A stretch of 16,422 bases of DNA from positions 1-16,422 of the forward strand of contig JADJTK010000053.1 in the NCBI GenBank assembly GCA_016711225.1, given 5' to 3'. This DNA comes from Opitutaceae bacterium (GTDB taxonomy: Bacteria > Verrucomicrobiota > Verrucomicrobiia > Opitutales > Opitutaceae). The notes beneath the pieces were generated by a model. That model was not told the origin of the DNA and searched no databases. It worked only from the letters and a program-made list of their open reading frames with translations. The translations under genes and the position numbers were made by a program. Positions 1 through 7,073 of this stretch are shown here, one piece after another (positions within the stretch are counted from its first letter, which is position 1; the number at the start of each line of letters is the position of its first letter).

Positions 1-763
1 CTCTGGCGTTACCTTGCGCACGCAGAAGTTTCCCAAGTCCGCGACATAAAGGTTTCCCGCTTCGTCGAGACACAGCGCAACCGGATGCCAGAACCTGGCA
101 ACGCACTCAACACCATCCACCTCTCTCGATTATAAAAATAGGGGGTCCCCGCTGGGGTGGTTCTTAGCCCCGCCGGGAGAAATCTTCCTGATTACGCTAC
201 TTCCGGTGTCAGCCACGTAGATGGTTCCATCTCGCGCTAACGCCCACATTCCTGGCCCCGAAAGAGCGCGACTGCCGCCGGTCCGTCAGCCGGACCGAAA
301 ACCTGCCCGTGCCTGCAATGGTCGTGACCACACCATCTCTAGCCACCCGACGGATGATGCTATTGCGAGAATCAGCCACATAGATGGCGCCCGCCGCATC
401 AACGCAGGTGCCCATAGGCCAATAGAAACGCGCCTCGAGCGTGCCAATGCCATCCTCCGCCCCAGACGACCGCCACGCATTCCCCGCCACGGTCACAACC
501 TCACCCAGAGGGGATACTCTCCGAATTGTATTACTCCACCAGTCAGGGACATAGATATTCCCGGTCGAATCAACCGAAAGAATCAGTGGGCGGAAATTCC
601 CTCCCGCCAGCCCAAATTCGGCCTCGGGCCCGACTCCATCGCTCCTACCGGACCGGGTCGGAGATCAAGCGATAGTCGTGACTGCATGTTCCGGAGCCGC
701 ACCGAAACACAACGCCCACTGGCAGAGGGCAAAAATGATGACAGGGAAAAGCTTTTTGTACAT
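1..763 (-). CDS. Secreted NHL-repeat (beta-propeller) protein, 5' part, interrupted
   Basis: Four NHL repeats can be read, each with the G-x-I/L-Y-V-A/P-D core followed by an I-R-R/K-V or V-R-K-V strand: IYVPDWWSNTIRRV, IYVADSRNSIIRRV, IYVADTGSSVIRKI and LYVADLGNFCVRKV. NHL repeats form beta-propellers and usually mediate binding; no enzymatic domain is visible in this part. ATG at 763 opens a signal peptide (MYKKLFPVIIFALCQW, then A-L-C-F-G-A-A), so the protein is probably exported. Codon 33 is an in-frame TGA (665-667) where a Gly fits the repeat (V-T-T-I-A-stop-S-P); one T-to-G change would restore it. Frame changes follow near 290-300, near 263 and between about 125 and 190, with the repeat pattern resuming each time. 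The gene continues beyond position 1. The family is secure; whether the damage is real is not. Confidence 0.75.
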
Positions 764-903
764 AAATCGCGGTGCCGGCGTCGGCTTGGTGTCTAGGTGA
801 CGTTACATTGACCCGACGGCAGGGCACCGCACAAGGCGAAATGAGCCCTCCGTATTCTCACGACTACCACCACACGGATTCGCGGGAGAAACAGGAAAGA
901 GAT

Positions 904-932
904 AAGGCACACCGCGGGAAACGGTGCGCCTT
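904..932 (-). terminator. Palindrome family 1, copy A (terminator-like on minus strand)
   Basis: Arms aaggcacaccg and cggtgcgcctt pair over 11 positions with one A-C mismatch around a 7-nt loop. Read on the minus strand the hairpin is followed by a T-rich run (TTATCTCTTTCCTGTTTCTC), the layout of an intrinsic terminator. The same arms recur at 1036-1060 and 2530-2559. Confidence 0.5.
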
Positions 933-945
933 GGGGAGAGCTGGA

Positions 946-985
946 GCCGGCCGCGGTGAGGCCCGCAGTCGGCCGGCGTCACCGC
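946..985. repeat. Two overlapping, mutually exclusive inverted repeats
   Basis: gccggcc (946-952) pairs with ggccggc (971-977), and gcggtga (953-959) pairs with tcaccgc (979-985). The two 7-bp helices interleave, so they can form alternately but hardly together, because no bases remain to span the helices. The segment lies between two terminator-like hairpins. Function unknown. Confidence 0.4.
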
Positions 986-1035
986 CCCCGACCATCGGAA
1001 CCGCGCGTGTTCTACGTGGCTACAGGAACAAAGGA

Positions 1036-1060
1036 GGCGCACCGCAGATCACGGTGCGCC
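1036..1060 (-). terminator. Palindrome family 1, copy B (terminator-like on minus strand)
   Basis: ggcgcaccg and cggtgcgcc form a perfect 9-bp stem with a 7-nt loop. On the minus strand it is followed by cctcctttgttcctg, moderately T-rich. It lies about 70 nt downstream of the minus-strand stop codon at 1133-1135, which is weak support for a gene ending there. Confidence 0.45.
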
Positions 1061-1132
1061 CTGGGGTTTTAACCTCGCGGCGACGGACGGCGCGGAGAGC
1101 CCACCCCACCTCCGTCTTCCAGGGTTCTACGT

Positions 1133-1320
1133 TCACTGCTCTGGGTTAGCGCGCGGCGCATTACTCAACCAAGCACGGCGACGATCATAGGTTGCAGTAG
1201 CGTATTCTCCGTCCGGAACCACTGCCCAGTTGAGACAAGCCGTGGAGGCCAGGCCGCTCAGAGCACCAGGGACTTGCGGCCTCCGGCGCTCATGGCCCTG
1301 CCCGTACCTAAGGGACCCAC
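1133..1320 (-). pseudogene. Possible C-terminal coding fragment, unidentified
   Basis: The minus frame ending at 1133 carries a protein-like stretch (LNWAVVPDGEYATATYDRRR, then A-W-L-S-N-A-P-R) before its stop. Several codons (GAA, GCT, ACT, TAT, GAT, CGT, AGT, AAT) are less GC-rich than is usual in this window. A terminator-like hairpin follows. I do not recognise the family, and the frame upstream runs into the end of the alpha/beta hydrolase, so it may be chance or the remnant of a gene. Confidence 0.2.
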
Positions 1321-2143
1321 TCACCGACCGCTCGCGCGCTGTTCGCCGAGCAAGGCATCGACCTCGGCCAGAAAGACAGCTGGCTGATCGCGGTGGATAT
1401 AGTGACCGGAATGCGCGACCGGAATCTTCACGCAACGAGGGCCCAGGAGACGCAACCAGTCCCTCTCAAGCCCTTCGACCATCACTTCAAACGCCCCCGC
1501 CTCGATCCCGGAATACCGGCTCCGTGTTAGCAGGCGGACCGGGATCGTCAGCGGAGTTGAAAGGCCCAGCCGTTCGAGGCCTTTGGCCTGATCGTCAAAC
1601 TCCAAGCGACTGGCACCATTGAAAGAGCGTCATCCGCAGCCCGCGCACGATCGTTGCGGCGGCGGCGGCCTCCACGTTACGTCCGCTGCCAATGCTCCGG
1701 GATGGGTGGGATCCATCAGAATCAGACCTGCGACCTCGTCGGGATGGGTCTGGCGAAAGCGTATAGTGAAGCCCGCCAATCAGTACTCACCAACACGTAG
1801 GGCGAGGCACGCAGCCGACTCGAGTGTTAGGTGCAACTCAATGGCCCCACTGCAGGCATCGCGCGGACCCGCCACAGACGAACTGCCTCCATACCCAGGA
1901 CGATCGTAGGCGAAAACGCGTCCCTTCGCCGCGAGTGCGTCGAAGACAGGACTCCAGGTGGACTTGCCGTCCCCCAACCCCGATTGCCGGGACGATGGTC
2001 AGACCAGCAACGGCAACCGACAGAGCGATCGTTCCGCCCGCAGTAGTGCGAACAGTACTAGTCGCGGGCCAATCCCCTGCCGACGCCGGCCACGAGATAC
2101 GCGATGAGGCAAGAGGAATTGCCCGTTTAAGGAGAGGACGCAT
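1321..2143 (-). pseudogene. Alpha/beta hydrolase, degraded
   Basis: Pieces of one alpha/beta-hydrolase fold appear in order in different minus frames: a hydrophobic N-terminus from ATG 2143; the early strand and turn G-D-G-K-S-T-W-S-P-V-F-D, then V-F-A-Y-D-R-P-G-Y-G-G-S-S (about 1930-1975); a middle block T-H-P-D-E-V-A-G-L-I-L-M-D-P-T-H-P-G (about 1705-1755); and a C-terminal block with the catalytic-His motif SGHYIHRDQPAVFLAEVD before the stop at 1321. The region that should hold the nucleophile elbow G-x-S-x-G (about 1770-1790) cannot be read as G-H-S-x-G-G in any frame. At least three frame changes are needed. Family members hydrolyse esters or amides; no substrate can be inferred. It is more damaged than its neighbours, so real decay is plausible, but sequencing error is not excluded. 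Confidence 0.6.
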
Positions 2144-2529
2144 GGCACAGAGATAGCAGAAGCCCGGGCTTGGACAGTAGGCAAGAGGACGAACGGAACA
2201 GGCCCGGGACAAGCGGGTGCAGAGACCTCGCCGGCAAGCCTGCGAAAGAGCAGGGCCAACACCTCGCTGCGCCCGAAGGCTGACTCGAAGTGGAAGGCGT
2301 TGCCCGCGACCCCGTCAGAGGTGCGAGCATCGCCCAGAGCTTCTCTCCACGAGCAACTCGCCGCCGCACGCACAGCGGCCTCGAGCGCTCGAGGGCAAGC
2401 GGTTCCACCCGTTCTCCCGTGCGGAAAGTCTACGACAAACCGCCAAGCTGAGAGGCAAGGTGCGAAGGCCGGTTGGAGAATCCGCGTTCTTAGCAAACAC
2501 TGCCACGGGGAGGCGCAGGGTAACGGCAA
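2144..2529. other. No gene recognised
   Basis: Long open frames cross this stretch on both strands, as expected at this GC content, but none shows a conserved motif, and their peptides are rich in Arg, Ala, Pro and Ser like other antisense frames here. It may contain an upstream part of the decayed hydrolase or a gene too damaged to recognise. Confidence 0.4.
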
Positions 2530-2559
2530 AAGGCGCGCCGCGGGGAAGCGGTGCGCCTT
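2530..2559 (-). terminator. Palindrome family 1, copy C: probable terminator of the GH94 gene
   Basis: aaggcgcgccg (2530-2540) pairs with cggtgcgcctt (2549-2559), 11 positions with one mismatch and an 8-nt loop. On the minus strand it ends in CCTTTTGCCGTT, giving a short T run. It lies 37 nt past the GH94 stop codon at 2597, so a terminator role for that gene fits well. Confidence 0.6.
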
Positions 2560-2596
2560 CAAGGACTATCGGAGGCCGATGGTGCGGAGCGCGTGT

Positions 2597-4977
2597 TCAG
2601 CCGAGGATCGCGACGATCTTCGAGTTGTGCTTGATCTTCTCCGTCGGGACCACTTCGCCCTCGACGGGCTGGCCATCGATCGTGAGCGACTTGATCCCCT
2701 TGTTCACGCCGTTCGGATTCTGCACCTCGATCTTCACCTTCTTGCCGCGGAAGGTGCGCGTCATCCTGAAGCCGGGCCAGACCTTCGGGATACACGGGGC
2801 GATGCGTAGGCCCTCGATCTCGGGGCGCACGCCGAGCACCCAGTGCGTGGCGGAGTAGTAGGCCCACGACGCGGTGCCGGAGAGCCACGGCACGCGCGAG
2901 GCGCCGAAGTTGACGTTGTACTTCGAGTACGTCGTCTGGCAGTGCACGTACGGCTCGACCTGGCGGATCTCTGCGCGGTCGTTGTAGGCCGACGGCATGA
3001 AGGCGCGGTAGTAGTCGTACGCCTGGTCACCGTTGCCCTGCATGATCTCAGCGATCACGCCCCAGCTCTGGGTGTGCGAGAAGATGCCGGCGTTCTCCTT
3101 GATGCCCGCGTTGAAGAGCGTGGCCTTCATGATCTCGGGGTCGGCCTTGATGAACGGCGGATCGCACAGCGCGACGCCGAACGGCGTGGCGCGGCGCTCC
3201 TTCATCGTCTTCAGCGCCGGCGTCGCCTGCGCAGGCGTGGCGGCCCCGGACATGACGGCCCACACCTGCGTGTTCATGTAGACCTGGCCTTCGGCGAAGT
3301 CGCTTCGTGCCGTAGACGGTCCCATCCTGGCCGATGGCCCAGATGAACCACTCGCCATCCCAGCACACGGCCTGGATCTTGGCGTCGAGCTTGGCCAACT
3401 CGGCGCGGGCCCACGCGGCCTCCTCGGGCTGGCCGAGCTTGTCGGCGATGCCCGCGTACACGTCGAGACCGAGGCGGACCTGAAAAGCGACAAAGACGCT
3501 CTCGCCCTTGTAGCCGAGGCGGATGCAGTCGTTCCAGTCGGCGGCGAGACCGCAGGGCAGGCCGTTGCGGCCGGTGCGCTCGAGGTTGAACTCAAGGCCG
3601 CGGCGCAGGTGCCCAAATACGGTGGCCTCGCCGCGATCGGCGTAGGGCAACACCTTGTTGTAGAAACCGAGATCGCCGATCTCGGCCACGAAGGCCGGGA
3701 TGGCGTTGAAGAACCAGAGGCAGTCGTCGGAGCGGTACTCGTGGTCCGGCGGCGGCGGTTCCTGGCCGGGTTTGTGGGAGAACGGCTTGATCACCGGGAT
3801 GGCGCCGCCGTTGGCGAGTTGGCCGGTAAGCATGAGCTCGAGGCGCTGCTGTACGCCGTCCTTCAAGAGCGGGATGGCGCCGAGCATATCCTGCACGGTG
3901 TCGCGGAAGCCGAGGCCGTCGCGCTCGCCGTTGTAGACGAGGGAGGCGGAGCTGCGACCACGCGTAGGTGATAAGCGCGTTGTAGGCGTTCAGACGTTGA
4001 CCATGGGTCGAACTCCTTGTCGGGGGTCTCGACCTGGAGATTGGCCAGCGGGGCGTGCTTTTCGGCCACGAGCTTCTGGAACTCCGCCTCGCAGCGAGCG
4101 CTGTTGCCCGAACTCGGCGACGGTGGCCTTGCCGTGGCTGCCCACGGTGCCGAGGCCGAGCATGACGATCACCTCGCGGGTTTCGCCCGGGCGAGCCTGA
4201 GGTCACCCTGCAGGCCGCCGACGACGTTGTCGCCCTCCGCCAGGAAGTTGGAGCACTGGCCGTTCACCACGACCTCCGGCGCCGCGTAGCCGCCGTAGCT
4301 GCCGCAGAAACTCTCGCGCGTGGTCTCGAAGCCGGCGAGCGGGGTGCCAGTGAGGGCCATCCAGGTGCGGTTGCAGCCGGTCAGGTCCTTGCCGTCGAAG
4401 TCGTAGTTAGGATTACAGGTGACGCCGAGGATGCCGTCCTCAAGCGTCGCGCGGGTGATGAAGACCGAGTACTGGAGGTTGACCAGGTCCTGCGGTGTTC
4501 CAGAGGTTGGCGAACTCGCAGTAGGTAAAGACCAGCTTCGCGCTCCTTCTTGGTCTTGTTGGTGACCTTCAGGCGCCAGTACTCGAAGGTCTGCCCCTGC
4601 GGCACGAAGTAGGTGGCCTCGGAGGCGATGCCGCGTACTCGCTCTCGATGTGGTGTAGGCGGTGCCGTGGCGGCAGGTGGACTTGTATTGGTCGCAGCGG
4701 CTTGGCCACGGGTTGCCAGGCGGCCGACCAGAAGTCGCCGGTGTCCTGGTCGCGCAGGTAGAAGGTGCGGCCCGGCTGGTCCAAGCGGGATGCCATTGAA
4801 GCGCATCCGCAGAAACCGGCCGGTGGCGCCGCTCTTGTAGAAGGAGTAGCCGCCGGCGTGGTTGGTGATGATCGCGCCGTACTCGGTCGAGCCGAGGTAG
4901 TTGGACCACGGGCGCGGAGTGTCCGGGCGGGTGATCACATATTCCTGGGCTTTGTCGTCGAAGTGGCCGTAGTGCAT
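2597..4977 (-). CDS. GH94 disaccharide phosphorylase (cellobiose/chitobiose phosphorylase type), frameshifted
   Basis: The enzyme splits a beta-linked disaccharide with phosphate to give a sugar 1-phosphate plus a free sugar, in the cytoplasm. The N-terminus MHYGHFDDKAQEYVITRPDT followed by P-R-P-W-S-N-Y-L-G and H-A-G-G-Y-S-F-Y is characteristic of GH94. The catalytic block reads L-G-F-R-D-T-V-Q-D-M-L-G (near 3885-3910), with the acid/base Asp in the R-D-x-x-Q-D motif. A-D-W-N-D-C and G-I-F-S-H-T-Q-S-W-G-V-I-A-E follow, then W-L-S-G-T-A-S-W-A-Y and a C-terminal beta-domain. About 794 codons fit the family length (roughly 800). ATG 4977 is chosen because MxYGHFDD is the conserved family start; the open frame extends further without conservation. 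Frame changes lie near 3300, 3955, 4010, 4100, 4170, 4500, 4545, 4640 and 4790; conservation resumes after each. Cellobiose versus N,N'-diacetylchitobiose cannot be settled by eye. Confidence 0.88.
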
Positions 4978-5067
4978 GGAGGGAGGATTTGGGAGGGGGT
5001 CGAGCATCGGCCGGCCAGCCGGGGTGTGTCCACCCCGGAAGCGGAAACGTTCCCCCCAAATCCCTCC
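4978..5067 (-). promoter_or_regulatory. Folded leader directly upstream of the GH94 start
   Basis: ggaggatttgggaggg (4982-4997) and ccccccaaatccctcc (5052-5067) are inverted copies with one mismatch and a one-base offset. Nested between them is a perfect 8-bp hairpin, ccggggtg-tgtc-caccccgg (5019-5038). On the mRNA the outer helix ends four bases before the GH94 AUG. The bases next to the start are pyrimidine-rich (CCUCC) and show no Shine-Dalgarno, while the distal arm carries GGAGGG. It could be a leader controlling translation, a recR terminator or a dispersed palindrome. Confidence 0.4.
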
Positions 5068-5092
5068 GCGGGCGCCTGGGTAATGCTTCACC

Positions 5093-5682
5093 TCACCGAT
5101 ACGCCCGCCGCGCCTCAAGCGCGCTCTCTTGAAACGTCACCGAGTCGGCGTAAAGCACGCCGGCGCCGCTGGGCAGGCCGAACCCAATCCGCGACACCTT
5201 CACCGTGTCCGCCAGGATCTTCTCCGTGATAAAATGGCAAGTGGCCTCGCCCTCGATGTCGTTAGAGAGCGCCAGGATGAGCTCGCGGATCTCGCCGCCC
5301 TGCAGGCGGCGCACCAGCGGGCCGAGGTTGAGCTGCTCCGGGCCGACCCCGTGGATCGGCGACGGCTTGCCGTGCCTAGTACTGGTAACGACCGCGATAC
5401 GCCCCACTGCGCTCAATGGCAACCAGGTCGGGCACCTGCTCGACCACGCACGATGCCGGCCTCGCGCTTCGCATCGGCGCAGATCGTACACGCGCCGCCT
5501 TCGGCCAGATTGCCGCAAGTCTCACAGCGCCCCACCGAGAGGCCGCCGCCTGCAGCGCGGCCGCAATTGCGGCAGCCGCTCCGGTTTCTCGACGAGCAGG
5601 TGCAGCGCGATGCGCTCGGCCGAGCGAAGCCAAGCCCGGCAGCTGTTTGAGCTGCTTCTGCAAGGTCTCGAAGGAGAGTCAT
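5093..5682 (-). CDS. recR: Recombination mediator RecR, frameshifted
   Basis: RecR works with RecO (and RecF) to load RecA on gapped DNA. The blocks read in order: N-terminal L-Q-K-Q-L-K-Q-L-P-G then S-R-S-A-E-R-I-A-L-H-L-L helix-hairpin-helix; a C4 zinc finger C-x2-C-x8-C-x2-C (CETCGNLAEGGACTIC); the Toprim block V-V-E-Q-V-P-D-L-V-A-I-E-R-S-G-A-Y-R-G-R-Y; then S-P-I-H-G-V-G-P-E-Q-L and LALSNDIEGEAT; and a C-terminal SRIGFGLPSGAGVLYADSVT. About 197 codons match the usual 198-200. The start at ATG 5682 requires a frame change within the first codons. Further changes fall near 5535-5640, 5450 and 5380. It lies downstream of ybaB as in most bacteria; the 115-bp ybaB-recR gap is unusually long. 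Confidence 0.85.
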
Positions 5683-5686
5683 GGAA

Positions 5687-5797
5687 TTTTCGATTGGCGA
5701 TTGCCGATTTCCCTTCGGAGCAGCGGGAGTCCACCGCCGTCTGCAAGCAACCACGTCACGATCGCAGGGCCAGAAATCGGCAATTGGAAATCGAAAA
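5687..5797. repeat. Imperfect inverted repeat between ybaB and recR
   Basis: Two 25-nt arms, 5687-5711 and 5773-5797, match as inverted copies at 22 of 25 positions (common core attgccgatttc and its complement). They are separated by 61 nt of unrelated sequence. The right arm ends directly beside the ybaB stop codon and the left arm lies just upstream of the recR start. The AT-richer arms stand out from the surrounding GC-rich DNA. It resembles a small non-coding mobile or dispersed palindrome. Confidence 0.55.
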
Positions 5798-6106
5798 TCA
5801 GAACATGCCCGGCATCTGGAAGGCGGAAGTCACCTTCTGCATCTCCGCCTCGTTGAGCGCCTTCGCCTTCGCGGCGGCCTCCTGCACGGCGGCCAGCAAC
5901 GTGTCCGAGACGAGTTTGGCGTCCTCTTTCAGAAACTCGGGGTCGAGCGAGAGAGCCACGAATTTGCCCTGACCGTTGATCTTGATCTTCACCGCGCCCC
6001 CGCCGCTGGAAAGATCGATCTCGCGCTTCTCCAGTTCCTGCTGAAGCACTTCAATCTGCTTCTGCATTTTCGACGCCTGTTTCAACATTTTGCCTAAGCC
6101 AGCCAT
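5798..6106 (-). CDS. ybaB: Nucleoid-associated protein, YbaB/EbfC family
   Basis: YbaB/EbfC proteins are small dimeric DNA-binding proteins encoded next to recR. The product is 102 aa, the usual size. The N-terminal MAGLGKMLKQASKMQKQIEV starts a charged heptad-rich helix to about residue 30. A Gly-rich turn (L-S-S-G-G-G-A-V) follows, then the strand V-K-I-K-I-N-G-Q-G-K-F, the segment S-L-D-P-E-F-L, a C-terminal helix rich in Ala and Lys, and a Met/Phe tail ending P-G-M-F. ATG 6106 is chosen because M-A-G-L-G-K-M is the expected start; the in-frame extension upstream to 6301 is Pro/Arg-rich and unconserved. It is uninterrupted and transcribed towards recR. dnaX, often upstream of ybaB, is not seen here. 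Confidence 0.92.
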   Translation of the reverse strand: MAGLGKMLKQASKMQKQIEVLQQELEKREIDLSSGGGAVKIKINGQGKFVALSLDPEFLKEDAKLVSDTLLAAVQEAAAKAKALNEAEMQKVTSAFQMPGMF

Positions 6107-6235
6107 GGTAGGATAAGAGGGTTTGGGATTGGCCCGAAGGCTCCGGTCGGGTTCCCGACGAGGCAACGGAAAACTCGGGTGCCTTGGCGCTGAAGCCGGC
6201 GGGCAACCATCCCCCCCACCACTCGCTTCCGGGGT

Positions 6236-6256
6236 AGCGCCATTCGCCAGAACATC
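6236..6256. repeat. Dispersed repeat family 2, copy A
   Basis: agcgccattcgccagaacatc matches the segment at 8762-8782 at 18 of 21 positions. It lies in the 223-bp gap upstream of ybaB, outside conserved coding sequence. Confidence 0.4.
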
Positions 6257-6329
6257 CCCCCTGTGAACTCGCCGGGCGACGTTTGGCCAGCCTGCCTTCA
6301 TTCTACCTTCACGCTTGGGCCACAGCCCT

Positions 6330-6860
6330 CTACCACCGCACCATCCACGGCCCCCAGTGGATGCCGGCCTCGGCCTGCGCGAGCGGCTCGAGCTTCAAAT
6401 CATAGCGAATCTGCCGGCCACCGTCCCAGCGCCAGCGTTCACAGCAAAAGCCGAGCCTCCGGTAGATCGCGTTCGCCGCTTCGTTTCGCTCGTTCGTGTC
6501 GAGCGATATCGCGCGACAACCGGCCGCCCGGGCCTCGGCGATCGCGTGCTCGGCCAAGCGGCGCCCTACCTGCCGGCCCCGGGCTGCCGCGGCCACGAAC
6601 AGATCCTCCAGCAACGCCTCCTCGCCCTGGGCCCACACCGAGAAGTGGCGCCGCTGCAGCGTGTATCCGACCGCTTGGCAGCCAGCCATCGCCAGCCCCA
6701 CCGTCACCGCCCGGTCGGCGAGCACCCGCGCCAGCCCGCGTTCGATCGCGCGATCATCCGGATCCAACCGGCGCAACGCATCGCGAAACGCCCCGATCAG
6801 CGGCGCAACCACTACCAAGTCGGCCGGACGTGCCCGGCGAATAGTGACATCAGAGCCCAT
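6330..6860 (-). CDS. GNAT-family N-acetyltransferase
   Basis: GNAT enzymes transfer the acetyl group of acetyl-CoA to an amine. The 176-aa product begins T-I-R-R-A-R-P-A-D-L, the usual first strand and helix. The acetyl-CoA-binding motif A follows the strand L-L-E-D-L-F-V-A and reads R-G-R-Q-V-G-R-R-L (residues 94-102), matching the R/Q-x-x-G-x-G/A pyrophosphate loop with Arg in place of the last small residue. Motif B is seen as S-L-D-T-N-E-R-N-E-A-A-N-A-I-Y-R-R-L-G-F (119-138). The length is typical. ATG 6860 gives a normal N-terminus. The frame is intact. The substrate cannot be told from sequence, and the neighbours (ybaB, SDR) give no clue. Confidence 0.88.
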   Translation of the reverse strand: MGSDVTIRRARPADLVVVAPLIGAFRDALRRLDPDDRAIERGLARVLADRAVTVGLAMAGCQAVGYTLQRRHFSVWAQGEEALLEDLFVAAAARGRQVGRRLAEHAIAEARAAGCRAISLDTNERNEAANAIYRRLGFCCERWRWDGGRQIRYDLKLEPLAQAEAGIHWGPWMVRW

Positions 6861-6975
6861 GCCATCCTCAACGGTCGCCCCCAGGCCGAGTTCAAGTGTC
6901 CCCTACCGCTCCTCCTCATTTCGGAGTAACGGGTAGCGCGCATCCCTGCCGGCCTCCGCGGCGAGAGGCTCCCCG

Positions 6976-7006
6976 GTTCGGTCCGTGAACACCGGAGCGA
7001 CCGAAC
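6976..7006. terminator. Hairpin between the SDR-like gene and the GNAT gene
   Basis: gttcggtc (6976-6983) pairs perfectly with gaccgaac (6999-7006) around a 15-nt loop. It lies about 50 nt past the stop codon of the minus-strand gene ending at 7054. No T run follows on either strand, so a terminator role is only possible. Confidence 0.3.
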
Positions 7007-7014
7007 GCCGGCTA

Positions 7015-7073
7015 CCGATCAGCTGTCACTGATTACTGATCACGGGCCACTGGTCACCGTCCACCGATCACCG
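7015..7073. repeat. Degenerate short repeats of a GATCAC/GATCAG type
   Basis: The stretch repeats variants of ctgatcac and accgatcacc (cgatcag, ctgattactgatcac, ccactggtcacc, ccaccgatcacc). The last units overlap the C-terminal codons and stop of the SDR-like gene at 7054. A similar run (tcatcattgatccg, gtggtcggtcatcag) occurs at about 8622-8660. Confidence 0.4.

Larger units (their letters stand above)
764..1132. other. Gene-free stretch holding two copies of a palindrome and a GC-rich structured segment
   Basis: No open frame here looks like protein in either strand. The stretch lies upstream of the NHL-protein start. It contains the hairpins at 904-932 and 1036-1060 and, between them, the inverted arms at 946-985. 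I see no convincing promoter for the gene starting at 763. Confidence 0.5.

Noticed and set aside
665..667. TGA read as selenocysteine or a recoded stop
   Set aside because: The family has Gly here, no SECIS-like hairpin was evident, and TGA ends other genes in the window (for example recR and the SDR-like gene).
221..796. 191-aa plus-strand open frame
   Set aside because: It is antisense to the NHL repeats, Arg/Pro-rich and without motifs; a high-GC shadow.
2217..2858. 213-aa plus-strand open frame
   Set aside because: It overlaps the conserved C-terminus of GH94 antisense and lacks motifs.
6107..6301. N-terminal extension of YbaB
   Set aside because: Pro/Arg-rich, and the family start M-A-G-L-G-K-M is at 6106.
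7015..7073. CRISPR-like short repeats
   Set aside because: The units are 8-12 nt, degenerate and without regular spacers; no cas gene nearby.
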